A stretch of 64,000 nucleotides of DNA from UBA4246 sp045113695 (GTDB taxonomy: Bacteria; Bacillota; Clostridia; Christensenellales; Aristaeellaceae). The notes below the pieces were generated by a model. The model did not search any database. It was not told the origin of the DNA and saw only the letters and a list, made by a program, of their open reading frames with translations. Positions 33,014 through 43,320 of this stretch are shown here, one piece after another. The position numbers and the translations under genes were made by a program. The stretch covers positions 62,001 to 126,000 of the forward strand of contig JBGUJG010000102.1 in the NCBI GenBank assembly GCA_045113695.1. Reading direction: 5' to 3'. The first letter of the stretch is position 1; each line of letters starts with the position of its first letter.

Positions 33014-33418
33014 ATGGCGCGTTATAGCAGCAAGGGACGACATAAGACCACAGGAACCTACAAAGGCAGAAAGTACAATGGCGGCTCTGAGCTTGCCGCC
33101 ATGAAAATGATGGACAAGATGCTGACACCGAAGAAGCGCAGGAAAAAGAGTGGATGCTATGTCGCCACATGCGTATACGGTTCCTACGATTGTCCAGAAG
33201 TTTGGGCGCTCAGACGATATAGAGATCAGCACCTTGCACAGACTTTTTTCGGTAGGGCTTTTATTCGTTGCTACTATGCCATTAGCCCGATGGCAGTCAG
33301 AATCTTTGGAAGGTCATCTACAATCAGACATTTTTGGAAAATCCAGCTGGATAGATTTGTTGCTCGGCTTCAATCAGAGGGGTATGGATCTGAGCCCTAT
33401 CAAGATCAGCAAATGTAA
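33014..33418 (+). CDS. CFI-box-CTERM domain protein
   Basis: 134 aa, AAAGGAGG before ATG 33014. A basic N-terminus (RYSSKGRHKTTGTYKGRKYNGG) is followed by the C-terminal GCYVATCVYGSYDCPEVWALRRYRDQHLAQTFFGRAFIRCYYAISP, the CFI-box motif of unknown function seen at the end of many bacterial proteins. Last gene of the element before comM; ends 57 nt before a terminator. Confidence 0.8.
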   Translation: MARYSSKGRHKTTGTYKGRKYNGGSELAAMKMMDKMLTPKKRRKKSGCYVATCVYGSYDCPEVWALRRYRDQHLAQTFFGRAFIRCYYAISPMAVRIFGRSSTIRHFWKIQLDRFVARLQSEGYGSEPYQDQQM

Positions 33419-33475
33419 TCGTTTAAATCGTTTAAACTGAGTTGAGCGCCAATCGGGCGAGAATAGAATAGTTTG

Positions 33476-33513
33476 CAGCTCGGAGCAAAATATCCTTCGG
33501 GCTGTTTCTTTTT
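33476..33513 (+). terminator. Terminator after CFI-box gene
   Basis: CAGCTCGGAG pairs with CTTCGGGCTG (10 bp, two G-U), loop CAAAATATC, followed by TTTCTTTTT. Confidence 0.7.
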
Positions 33514-33587
33514 CCACTAAACCATCTAACGACTATACTTCTCAACGATGTATCCCACCTATCGTTAAATTGGACAAGAAAATCCCA

Positions 33588-33625
33588 CAGAAAGAAAACA
33601 ACCGGGGAGGGTCATCCTCCTCGGT
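33588..33625 (-). terminator. Leftward terminator at element end
   Basis: Minus strand: ACCGAGGAGG, loop ATGAC, CCTCCCCGGT, then TGTTTTCTTTCTG. It would stop comM transcription from entering the element. Confidence 0.65.
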
Positions 33626-33755
33626 CGGCTTTGTCCAGGTGTTATGTTGATCGTCTGCTCTGGAGCTCGGTTCCGTAAAAGCCCTGATTTCATGGGCTTT
33701 TCAGTCGCATCTGCGTAAGCCAATCTTGTCTATCTCCGTTGAGAAGTATCGCTTA

Positions 33756-34826
33756 TCAGGCGGCAATGTTCATCGAGGCCACCAGCATGCAGTTGGCCTG
33801 GTAGCGGGAGCGGGTGCGGACGCGGGTGACGGTCACGAATCCGTCTTCCAGCGGCTGACGCAGGGCTTCGAGCACCGGGCGCTGGTATTCGGGCAGCTCG
33901 TCCAGAAACAGCACCCCGTTATGGGCCAGGGAGATCTCCCCGGGCCGGGCGTCCGGCCCGCCGCCGATCAGGCTGGGCATTGAGGCGGAATGATGGGGCG
34001 TGCGGAACGGCCGGTGCGTGACCAGGCCCTGGCCCGCCGGCAGCAGGCCGGCCACCGAATGAATGCGGGTCACGTCGAACGCCTCCTGCGCCGTCATTTC
34101 CGGCAGGATCCCGGGCAGGCACCGGGCCAGCATCGTCTTGCCGCTGCCCGGCACGCCGACCATCAGCAGGTTGTGGCCGCCCGCGGCGGCGATTTCAAGG
34201 GCCCGCCGGGCCCCCGTCTGCCCCTTGACGTCCTTGAGGTCATAATCGGACGGCGGGGCGCTTTTCCGGATCTCGTCAAAGCTCTTCTGGATCTGGGCGG
34301 GGATCGGCCGGCTCCCGCTCAGGTGCGCCGCGGCTTCCGCCAGCGACCGGACGGGAAAAATGACCGCCCCTTCCACCGCGGCGGCCTCCGGGGCATTGCC
34401 GTCCGGCAGGATGACCCCGCGCAGGCCCTGTTCCTTTGCCGAAAGGACCATCGGCAGCGCGCCGCGGACCGCCCCGCAGCGGCCGTCCAGGGCCAGCTCC
34501 CCGAACACCAGCATGTTTTCGAGGGCTTTCTCCGGGATCTGTCCCGTGGCCGCCAGGATCGACAGGGCGATCGGCAGGTCGAAGGCCGCCCCTTCCTTGC
34601 GCAGGTCCGCCGGAGCCAGGTTGACCGTGATCCGCCCGCTGGGGAGGAAAAAGCCGCTGTTGCGGATGGCGGGCAGCACCCGATCCCGGCTCTCCCGGAT
34701 GGCCGTGTCCGGCAGCCCGACCACCGACAGCGTCATGGCCTGCGAAGCGGAAGCAATGTCCGTCTCCACCTGCACCGGGATCCCGTCCACCCCGCACAGC
34801 GCGCAGCTCAGTACCGTTGAAAGCAT
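33756..34826 (-). CDS. comM: ComM/YifB AAA+ ATPase, C-terminally truncated by the element
   Basis: 356 aa from ATG 34826 (GGAGGAACAGC box); the family has about 500-510. N-terminal S5-like/ChlI region (GIPVQVETDIASASQAMTLSVVGLPD, RITVNLAPADLRKEGAAFDLPIAL) and AAA+ core with Walker A GVPGSGKT near 220 and Walker B GVLFLDELPE near 315 are intact. The chain ends LVASMNIAA at 33756, whereas ComM normally continues MNPCPCG and some 130 residues including sensor and C-terminal helical parts. The break coincides with the end of the mobile element, so integration interrupted the gene. ComM is a branch-migration helicase used in transformation; this copy is probably inactive. Confidence 0.88.
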   Translation of the reverse strand: MLSTVLSCALCGVDGIPVQVETDIASASQAMTLSVVGLPDTAIRESRDRVLPAIRNSGFFLPSGRITVNLAPADLRKEGAAFDLPIALSILAATGQIPEKALENMLVFGELALDGRCGAVRGALPMVLSAKEQGLRGVILPDGNAPEAAAVEGAVIFPVRSLAEAAAHLSGSRPIPAQIQKSFDEIRKSAPPSDYDLKDVKGQTGARRALEIAAAGGHNLLMVGVPGSGKTMLARCLPGILPEMTAQEAFDVTRIHSVAGLLPAGQGLVTHRPFRTPHHSASMPSLIGGGPDARPGEISLAHNGVLFLDELPEYQRPVLEALRQPLEDGFVTVTRVRTRSRYQANCMLVASMNIAA

Positions 34827-34954
34827 GCTGTTCCTCCGTGACCGTCCTGATGAAAAAGTTTCTTCACAATACAAGCCGTTTCATTCGGAACCATTCTATC
34901 ACAAAAGCGGACAGAATGAAACGGGCAGCCTCAGTCAAAACATTGCCTTCAGCC

Positions 34955-36883
34955 TCAGTCAAAGATATCCCCTTCCAGCGCGCTGCGGGCGGCCAGGATA
35001 TATTTCGCCGTATCCAGCGGATCGACCCCGCGGCGGGTGGCCGTCCTGCCCAGCTCCAAAGGGCATTCCTCATAGCCCTTCAGCCGAGCGCTCATGCTGC
35101 CCCGCCCGCCGGTCGCGGCAGCGAAGGTCACCGGATAATCCAGGCTCTCCGCCGCCGGCACCAGGGCGGTCAGGACCGTCACCCCGTCTTCCGCCACAGA
35201 GTCCGTCACTTTGCCGCGCATCAGGCTGACATCGCTGATGATCCGCCCGACATACCCGTCCGGTACGACGAACTTTACTTCCAGCACCGGCTCCAGCAGC
35301 ACGCTGCCGCCGCGCCGCAGGCCGTCCTGGATGCCCATCGGCGTCGCGACGATGAAATCCAGCGGATGGGTATGGATCAGGTGATGATTGCCGCCCGTCA
35401 GCGTGATCCGCACGTCCGTCACCTGCCAGCCGAGCCTTCCCTGGCTCAGCGCCTGGGGGAGGGCCTGCTCCACCTGATGCTGGTAGCGGGGCATGATATC
35501 CTTCCCGGGAACAACGGAAGAAAACGTGACCCCGCTTCCCCTTTCGCCGGGCGCGATGTCAAATTCGAGCACAGCCCAGCACGGCTTGGGCATGGTATAG
35601 GCCACAAAGCCGTGCGCCCGGTTCCGGATGGTCTCCCGGTAGATGACCGTCGGCTCCCCGAAGCGGACGGGCAGGCCGAACCGCGACGCCAGGAGTTCCT
35701 CCACGATTTCCAGCTGTACCTTGCCCATGACCTGCAGCTGAAGCTCGCCTGTCGCACTGTAATAACGGGATTTGAGCAGCGGGTCCTCCGCTGACAGAAC
35801 TGTGCAGGCTTCCCTGAGGGCGTTCATCTGCTCCGCTTTTTCCGGGATCACCTGAACGGTGATCAGCGGCTCGCGGAACAGCCCGGGCCGGACCTTCCTG
35901 GGCAGCAGATCTTCGCGCCCGAAAACATGGCCGATTTCCGTATCGCCCAGCCCGTATACGACGCCGATCCCGCCGGCGGTCAGGACGCCCGCGTCCTTTC
36001 CCCCGTCGTCCCGGATCTGCGCGATCTTCCGCTGGATGACGATGTCCCGGCCGGTGACCCTGTCCGTCCCGGCGGCAATGTCCACCGGCATCCGGTTTTC
36101 CAGCCGTCCGCCGTACAGACGGACCCACAGTCCCCGCCCCATCACGGGATCCGTCACCGCCGAAAACGCGACGCCGCACAGGTCCTGGCCGGACGTATCC
36201 GGACCGGGCAGCAGGGCGATCACCGCGTCCAGCAGTTCTTCAATCCCCTGGCCGCGCAGGGCCGAACCGGCCGCCGCCGGGAAAGCCTTCCCCTGCGCGG
36301 TCAGCTCTGCCAGCCTGCGCTCCGTCTCGGCATCCTCCGGCAGGATGCCGTTCAGGTACCCTTCCGTCAGGGCGTCGTCCGACGCGCAGACAAAATCCAG
36401 CACCTGTTCCCGGTCCCACAGCGGAAGGACCAGCGGGGTCAGGCGCCTGCGGATCTGCCGCAGGACGCTTTCCGCGTCCGCCCCGGGCCGGTCCATCTTA
36501 TTGAGGAAGAAAAGCACCGGCAGCCCCTGGCCGGACAGGGCGGCAAACAGGGTCCCTGTCTGCGGCTGGACGCCCTGCGCCGCGTCGATCACGATCACCG
36601 CCGCGTCGATCGCCCAGAAAGAGCGCTCGATTTCCGAGGAAAAATCGGTATGGCCGGGCGTGTCGATCAGCCGGATCAGCGTTCCCTTCCACTGCAGGGA
36701 TACGCAGACCGCCCGGACGGAAATCCCCCTGCGCTTCTCCACCTCCATCGAATCGGTAAACGCGGTGCCGCGGTCCACGCTGCCCGCCTGACGCAGCCGC
36801 CCCGCCCGCACGAGCAGCTGCTCGGACAGCGTCGTCTTCCCCGCGTCCACATGCGCGAAAATCCCGATGTTCCGGATCGACAT
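34955..36883 (-). CDS. Tet(M)-like EF-G-family ribosomal protection GTPase homologue
   Basis: 642 aa. EF-G-type GTPase: G1 AHVDAGKTT (10-18), G2 RRGISV, G3 DTPGHTDF, G4 NKMDRPGA, G5 GSALRG. Domains II to V follow, with the closest overall look to the Tet(M)/Tet(W) family: opening MSIRNIGIFAHVDAGKTTLSEQLL, end ATRRGVDPLDTAKYIL. Divergence from mobile Tet proteins is considerable and codon use and GC match the chromosome, so it is probably an intrinsic translation factor-like GTPase. Whether it protects from tetracycline cannot be told from sequence. Stands alone, with a start preceded by GAGAGGAAACAGGT. Confidence 0.85.
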   Translation of the reverse strand: MSIRNIGIFAHVDAGKTTLSEQLLVRAGRLRQAGSVDRGTAFTDSMEVEKRRGISVRAVCVSLQWKGTLIRLIDTPGHTDFSSEIERSFWAIDAAVIVIDAAQGVQPQTGTLFAALSGQGLPVLFFLNKMDRPGADAESVLRQIRRRLTPLVLPLWDREQVLDFVCASDDALTEGYLNGILPEDAETERRLAELTAQGKAFPAAAGSALRGQGIEELLDAVIALLPGPDTSGQDLCGVAFSAVTDPVMGRGLWVRLYGGRLENRMPVDIAAGTDRVTGRDIVIQRKIAQIRDDGGKDAGVLTAGGIGVVYGLGDTEIGHVFGREDLLPRKVRPGLFREPLITVQVIPEKAEQMNALREACTVLSAEDPLLKSRYYSATGELQLQVMGKVQLEIVEELLASRFGLPVRFGEPTVIYRETIRNRAHGFVAYTMPKPCWAVLEFDIAPGERGSGVTFSSVVPGKDIMPRYQHQVEQALPQALSQGRLGWQVTDVRITLTGGNHHLIHTHPLDFIVATPMGIQDGLRRGGSVLLEPVLEVKFVVPDGYVGRIISDVSLMRGKVTDSVAEDGVTVLTALVPAAESLDYPVTFAAATGGRGSMSARLKGYEECPLELGRTATRRGVDPLDTAKYILAARSALEGDIFD

Positions 36884-37090
36884 ACCTGTTTCCTCTCCGT
36901 CATGATCTTTCCTTTTTATTTCGCCGCTTCGCCCGAAAACCCTTCCCGGGGCGGGAACCCACCGGCAGGCGGAAAAACCGCGCAGGCAGAACAGGAAAGC
37001 GCGCGGCCCGGAACAGGATTTTTAAAAAAGTGGGGCGCTGTCCCGCACCCCACGGTATATCCGCTTCCCGGCCTCCCGGGGCCCGGCCCG

Positions 37091-37978
37091 TCACGACTTC
37101 CGTCTGACCGGCCTTTTGACGGCCTCATAAGCCCACTGAAGGAAGGCGACGGAATGAGGCCTTAAAAAGTCCCATTCGTCCACGATGTGGAGCAGATGGC
37201 CGACGGTGTTGTACTGATAGCCGCCCATACGCCGGTTTTCCCTCGCCGCTTCCCAGTAGATTTCCTCTTCCTCGCCCCTGAGCACAGCCTTTAAGAAGGG
37301 CCTGAAATTCGGAATTCTGATCTGCTGCAGACAGGAAAGGGCTTTGTCCGTTTCCCCGAAGCGGAAGGCCATCATGGCGCCGGACAGAAGGGTTTCCGGA
37401 CCTTCTTCGTCATATTCTTCAAAAAGTTTTTCGAGGGCCTCCTTTTCCTCCAGCATCACGTACAGGCCCATCAGCAGGTAGCGCACGCCCAGGTTATCCC
37501 CCTGACACAGGCGCAGCATGTCCTTCCCTTCCTCGATCGCCTTGCGGTAGCGGCTCATCATGATCAGGTGCTTCATCCGGACGAAGCGGGCATACATATA
37601 GTTCCTGGTCTCATCGATCAGCCAGAAATCCCCGATGTATTCATCGGCAAACCAGCCTTCCTCCCGGAGTTCGTTTTCCTCGTCCTGAACCGCTTCATCA
37701 AATATTTCCAGTATTTTGAGGGCGTCCCTGCTGTCCGTCGCGAGCATCAGCTTCGCGGGCAGGTTCTTCGGATCCAGCTCCAGCACGGCCCGGGCGTACT
37801 CCTGCCGCTTTTTTTCGGAAGAAGTTTTCTGAGCCTGCTCCAGCAGGTCCGCGATCCGCTCTTCCAGCTCTTCCTCTTCGCCGCCGTATGCTCCGTATTC
37901 TTCTTCGCCGTCCCGGAAGTCTTCCTCCGTGTCTTCCGGTTTCAGCACACGGAATTTGGGCTCGTCAGCCTTCTTCAT
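37091..37978 (-). CDS. TPR-like protein of unknown function
   Basis: 295 aa from ATG 37978 (AAAGGAGAAC upstream). Acidic N-terminus (EDTEEDFRDGEEEYGAYGGEEEE), then helical repeats resembling TPRs (RQEYARAVLELDPKNLPAKLMLA; RYRKAIEEGKDMLRLCQGDNLGVRYLLMGLYVMLEEKEALEKLFEEY; SGAMMAFRFGETDKALSCLQ). No enzyme motif. It is 29 nt downstream of the PFK gene, so co-transcribed. Such proteins are usually scaffolds; partner unknown. Confidence 0.72.
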   Translation of the reverse strand: MKKADEPKFRVLKPEDTEEDFRDGEEEYGAYGGEEEELEERIADLLEQAQKTSSEKKRQEYARAVLELDPKNLPAKLMLATDSRDALKILEIFDEAVQDEENELREEGWFADEYIGDFWLIDETRNYMYARFVRMKHLIMMSRYRKAIEEGKDMLRLCQGDNLGVRYLLMGLYVMLEEKEALEKLFEEYDEEGPETLLSGAMMAFRFGETDKALSCLQQIRIPNFRPFLKAVLRGEEEEIYWEAARENRRMGGYQYNTVGHLLHIVDEWDFLRPHSVAFLQWAYEAVKRPVRRKS

Positions 37979-38007
37979 ATCTGTGTTCTCCTTTCCGCAG
38001 GTACGCT

Positions 38008-39237
38008 TTATGCCTCGTCCAGGACGATGTGCCTGGGCAGCCCGGCGATGTATACCGGGGTCAGTTCCGCCTGGATCAGGGGCCTGGCATATTCCAGGAA
38101 AGGCCTGCGCATATCGGTAAAGTTTTCGTTGACCCACTCCAGCGGCACTTTCTTTTCATAGTTCGCGACCTCGGCGATCGACACCAGCTCGGTCGTGCAC
38201 TGGTACGGGTCGTCCGACAGGCGCTTTAAAGCGACCATCTCCCCGGTGTGGCCCTCCCAGGCCGCCTTGACCGCCGCCCCGCCGACCTGATAGGCCTCGG
38301 TGATGTCCGTCCGGCTGGTCAGATGGCCGGCGCAGCGCTGCAGGGTAGACAGTTCGATGGAGCGGGTCTTCGTATCCAGCGCCGCGGCGACCTGGTTGCA
38401 CAGGTAGCGCGCCGTGCCGGTCAGACTCTTGTGGCCGAAAGCGTCCACGAACCGCGCGTCGTCGGACAGCTCGCAGACGTAGCGGCCGTCTTCGAGCTTC
38501 ACGCCCTCGCTGACCGCGATGACGACGGACCGGCGCTCCTTCTGCATCGCCTCGACCTTGGTCAGGAAACGGTCCACATGGAACGGCACCTCCGGCAGGC
38601 AGATCATATCGACGCCCTCGCAGTCATCGCCCCGCGCCAGGGCCGCCGCGGCCGTCAGCCAGCCGGCGTTCCGGCCCATGATCTCCACGACCGTCACATA
38701 TCTGGTGCCGTACACCGTGGCGTCCCGGATGATTTCCTTCATCACCGTACCGATATATTTGGCCGCCGAGCCGTAGCCCGGCGTATGGTCGGTGCGCATC
38801 AGGTCGTTATCAATGGTCTTGGGCACGCCCATGAAGCGGATTTCGCTGCCGACGCGCCTGCCGTAGGCGGCCAGCTTGCCGATGGTATCCATGCTGTCGT
38901 TGCCGCCGATATAAAAGAAGAAACCGATACGGAGCTGTTTGAGGATGCCGAACAGCTTTTCGTATACCTGCGGGTCGGCCTGCGGATCGGGGAGCTTGTA
39001 GCGGCAGCTGCCCAGATAGGAAGAGGGCGTCCGCTTCAGCAGCTCGATTTCCAGCGGCGTGGCCAGTTTCTCCGTCAGGTCGCAGTACTGCCCGTTCAGC
39101 AGCCCCTCCACCCCGTGCGCCATCCCGTAGACCGTGGGGATCCCCCTGGACACGCAGGCCTCCACCACGCCCGCCAGGCTCGCGTTGATTACAGAGGTCG
39201 GTCCGCCGCTCTGCCCTACGATCGCATTCATCTTCAT
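38008..39237 (-). CDS. pfp: 6-phosphofructokinase, PPi-dependent type
   Basis: 409 aa. PFK fold with AIVGQSGGPTSVINASL at the N-terminus, GGNDSMDT near 113 (ATP enzymes have GGDGS), PKTIDNDL with Lys near 142, and MGRNAGWL. The Asp in GGNDS and the Lys in PKTIDND are hallmarks of pyrophosphate-dependent PFKs. Glycolysis: fructose 6-phosphate plus PPi to fructose 1,6-bisphosphate, reversible. Common in Clostridia that save ATP. Cytosolic; first gene of a two-gene leftward operon. Confidence 0.88.
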   Translation of the reverse strand: MKMNAIVGQSGGPTSVINASLAGVVEACVSRGIPTVYGMAHGVEGLLNGQYCDLTEKLATPLEIELLKRTPSSYLGSCRYKLPDPQADPQVYEKLFGILKQLRIGFFFYIGGNDSMDTIGKLAAYGRRVGSEIRFMGVPKTIDNDLMRTDHTPGYGSAAKYIGTVMKEIIRDATVYGTRYVTVVEIMGRNAGWLTAAAALARGDDCEGVDMICLPEVPFHVDRFLTKVEAMQKERRSVVIAVSEGVKLEDGRYVCELSDDARFVDAFGHKSLTGTARYLCNQVAAALDTKTRSIELSTLQRCAGHLTSRTDITEAYQVGGAAVKAAWEGHTGEMVALKRLSDDPYQCTTELVSIAEVANYEKKVPLEWVNENFTDMRRPFLEYARPLIQAELTPVYIAGLPRHIVLDEA

Positions 39238-39387
39238 ATGACCCTCTCCTTTCCGTTTTCCCGAAATATCATTTTATACACTGAAAACACACACAAATGT
39301 TCTTACATACAATATACCATATTTCCGGCCGCAAAAAAAGGCCCGGCGGAAAAACTTCTTTCCGAAAAATAAAAATGCCGGAACCTA

Positions 39388-39416
39388 TTGACAATCCGGG
39401 TCCCGTATGGTATATT
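39388..39416 (+). promoter_or_regulatory. Promoter of the hrcA heat-shock operon
   Basis: TTGACA (39388-39393), 17-nt spacer, TATATT (39411-39416). The CIRCE operator starts 11 nt downstream, so repressor binding would block transcription. Confidence 0.9.
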
Positions 39417-39427
39417 GACCATAGTTG

Positions 39428-39454
39428 TTAGCACTCGCCTCGTTTGAGTGCTAA
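39428..39454. promoter_or_regulatory. CIRCE operator (HrcA binding site)
   Basis: TTAGCACTC, 9 bp, GAGTGCTAA: identical to the CIRCE consensus. It lies between promoter and hrcA start; HrcA represses the operon until heat stress sequesters GroEL. Confidence 0.97.
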
Positions 39455-39491
39455 CAACAGAAACCGGCCCCGGCGGAAAGGAAGGGTACCC

Positions 39492-40511
39492 ATGCTGGAT
39501 GAGCGCAAGCGCCAGATCCTGGATTTCATCATTCAGGACTATGTGGATACCGCCGTTCCGGTCGGCAGCCGGACGATCACCCGCAAGTACAACGTCGGCG
39601 TTTCTCCCGCTACCATCCGCAACGAGATGAGCGACCTGGAAGCCCTGGGCTATCTGGAGCAGCCGCACGTTTCCGCCGGCCGGGTGCCGAGCGTCAAGGC
39701 TTACCGCCTGTATGTGGATGATCTGATTGCCGGCGGGCCTGGGTCTTTCCCGCAGGACGAAGAAGCGTGGGACTGTTTCTCTCGCTGCCTGGTCCAGCAG
39801 GAAGACGCGGCCCAGAGCGCCGCGCAGGCCCTCTGCGAAAGGACGCGCATGACCAGCCTGGTCATGATGCCCAGCCAGCCCGGCATGCGGATCGCCACCC
39901 TGCAGCTGGTGCCGATGCCCCGCGGGGCCGCCCTGCTGGTCATGGTGACCGACAGCGGCCTGGTGCGGGACACCGTGCTCCATGTCAGCGAATCCCTTGA
40001 CCCGGACGCCCTGTACGCCATCAGCCGGTCCATGACCGAAGCTTTCGCCGGCCGCTCCGTACAGGAGGTGCAGCGCATGCTGGCCGCCTACGCCAGCCAG
40101 GGCGGGGCGGAACAGCGGGTGCTGGACGGCGTGCGGACCCTGGCTGAGCAGATGGCCCGCCAGGCTTCGGAGGATACCGTCTACGTGGACGGCGCGCACA
40201 ACATCCTGAACTTCCCCGAATACGCGGACGTTCAGAAAGCGCGGGCTTTCCTCTCCGTGATGGAAAGCAGGGGACGGCTCCTGAATCTCATCCGGGAAGA
40301 TCCGTCTTTCATCACCGTCCGCATCGGGGACGAGCTGTCCCTGCCGGAGATCAGCGACTGCAGCATGATCACCGTCCGCTTCGGCCTGGGCGGCTATCAC
40401 GGGCTGCTGGGCGTGATCGGCCCGGCGCGGATGCCCTACCGGCAGACGATCTGCACGCTGACCACCATCAGCCGTTCCATGACTGAGCTGTTTTCGGCTC
40501 AGCGACAATAA
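39492..40511 (+). CDS. hrcA: Heat-inducible transcription repressor HrcA
   Basis: 339 aa from ATG 39492 (GGAAAGGAAGGG upstream). N-terminal winged HTH MLDERKRQILDFIIQDYVDTAVPVGSRTITRKY and SPATIRNEMSDLEALGYLEQPHVSAGRVPS are the HrcA signature. The C-terminal GAF-like/dimerisation region ends with VRFGLGGYHGLLGVIGPARMPY. Negative autoregulator of the grpE-dnaK-dnaJ operon through the CIRCE 38 bp upstream. Confidence 0.95.
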   Translation: MLDERKRQILDFIIQDYVDTAVPVGSRTITRKYNVGVSPATIRNEMSDLEALGYLEQPHVSAGRVPSVKAYRLYVDDLIAGGPGSFPQDEEAWDCFSRCLVQQEDAAQSAAQALCERTRMTSLVMMPSQPGMRIATLQLVPMPRGAALLVMVTDSGLVRDTVLHVSESLDPDALYAISRSMTEAFAGRSVQEVQRMLAAYASQGGAEQRVLDGVRTLAEQMARQASEDTVYVDGAHNILNFPEYADVQKARAFLSVMESRGRLLNLIREDPSFITVRIGDELSLPEISDCSMITVRFGLGGYHGLLGVIGPARMPYRQTICTLTTISRSMTELFSAQRQ

Positions 40512-40554
40512 AAAGGAGGAGCGCCGAAAGCGCGGGAAAGATATGGAGGACGAA

Positions 40555-41148
40555 ATGAAACGCAAGTTCCGCAAGGATAAAGAAAAGGAAAAGGAACAGC
40601 AGGCAGAGGCTCCGCAGGAGCAGCCCGCGGAAGAAACGGAAGAATCCCCGCAGGAGCAGCCCGCGGAGACCCAGGAGCCCGAAGCCGAAATCATCAGCGA
40701 CTTAAAGCCCCTCCTGGAGGCTTCCCGCCAGAAGGCGGAAGAATACCTGAACCTTGCCCAGCGCGTGCAGGCGGACTTCGACAATTTCCGCCGGCGCAAT
40801 CAGAGCGTCCGGGCCGACGCCTATGAGGACGGCGCCCGGGACCTGGTCAAAACCCTGCTGCCGGTGGTCGACAACCTGGAGCGGGCGCTGGCCGCCGAGA
40901 GCACGGACGACACCCTGAAAGCCGGCGTCGCAATGGTCTGCAAGCAGCTGATGGACGTGCTGACCAAGCGCGGCGTGGAAGTCATCGACCGTCCGGGCGA
41001 GGTTTTCGACCCGAACCTGGAAACCGCCGTCCTGCAGGGCACGGAGGAAGACGGCGAAAAGGGCACCGTCTGCCAGGTGCTGCAGAAGGGCTACCGCATG
41101 GGCGGCGTTATCCTGAGGAGCGCGATGGTCAAAGTCGTGCCGGAATAA
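40555..41148 (+). CDS. grpE: Nucleotide exchange factor GrpE
   Basis: 197 aa if started at ATG 40555, which has GGAGG 5 nt upstream; ATG 40543 would add four residues. Disordered Glu/Pro-rich N-terminus with repeated QEQPAE, then a long coiled coil (LEASRQKAEEYLNLAQRVQADFDNFRRRN) and the beta-wing (GVEVIDRPGEVFDPNLETAV... VLQKGYRMGGVILRSAMVKV). Exchange factor for DnaK. 43 nt after hrcA. Confidence 0.94.
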   Translation: MKRKFRKDKEKEKEQQAEAPQEQPAEETEESPQEQPAETQEPEAEIISDLKPLLEASRQKAEEYLNLAQRVQADFDNFRRRNQSVRADAYEDGARDLVKTLLPVVDNLERALAAESTDDTLKAGVAMVCKQLMDVLTKRGVEVIDRPGEVFDPNLETAVLQGTEEDGEKGTVCQVLQKGYRMGGVILRSAMVKVVPE

Positions 41149-41156
41149 TGTTTCAG

Positions 41157-41297
41157 TGAGAAGTGAGGAGTGATCGCTCCCTCCGGTCGCTCAGTGAGGA
41201 GTTTATACTGATTGCGTTTTCAGGCCCCTCTCCATTCTTTCAACTCCTCACTCCTCATTCCTAACTCCTAACTCAGCCTGAAGCGCGGGTTTCCCGC
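41157..41297. repeat. Palindromic GTGAGGAGT/ACTCCTCAC element between grpE and dnaK
   Basis: Repeated GTGAGGAGT words at 41163 and 41203 face ACTCCTCACTCCTCATTCC at 41243-41261 as an imperfect inverted repeat, followed by a hairpin GAAGCG..CGCTTC (41280-41300). It has the look of a MITE-like or REP-like intergenic element. It splits the heat-shock operon by about 200 bp, so dnaK may have separate expression. Confidence 0.55.
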
Positions 41298-41353
41298 TTC
41301 ACATACAATCACAAAAAACTACCATTTTGAACGGATAAACAGGAGGAATCATC

Positions 41354-43201
<1,848 letters not shown>

Positions 43202-43218
43202 TTCCGAATTCATCTGAT

Positions 43219-43262
43219 CCGCCGGAAGGGCGCTGCCTGAAAACGGCGCGCCCTTCCGGCGG
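43219..43262. terminator. Strong hairpin between dnaK and dnaJ
   Basis: CCGCCGGAAGGGCGC (43219-43233) pairs perfectly with 43248-43262. No T-tract follows, so it more likely protects or processes mRNA, or attenuates dnaJ, than fully terminates. Confidence 0.6.
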
Positions 43263-43320
43263 GTAAAAGATCTGTAAACACTATTCCATCCCGGCGCCTG
43301 TGCGCTCAGAGGTGAGACGA

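Larger units (their letters stand above)
33419..33755. other. Gene-free right end of the element
   Basis: 337 bp with no gene. It holds a rightward terminator (33476-33513), a leftward terminator (33588-33625), a further hairpin AAAAGCCC...GGGCTTTT (33677-33701) and a short direct repeat GTTTAAATC/GTTTAAACT near 33421. Terminators on both strands would insulate the element from comM. The attachment junction should be at the right edge. Confidence 0.55.
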
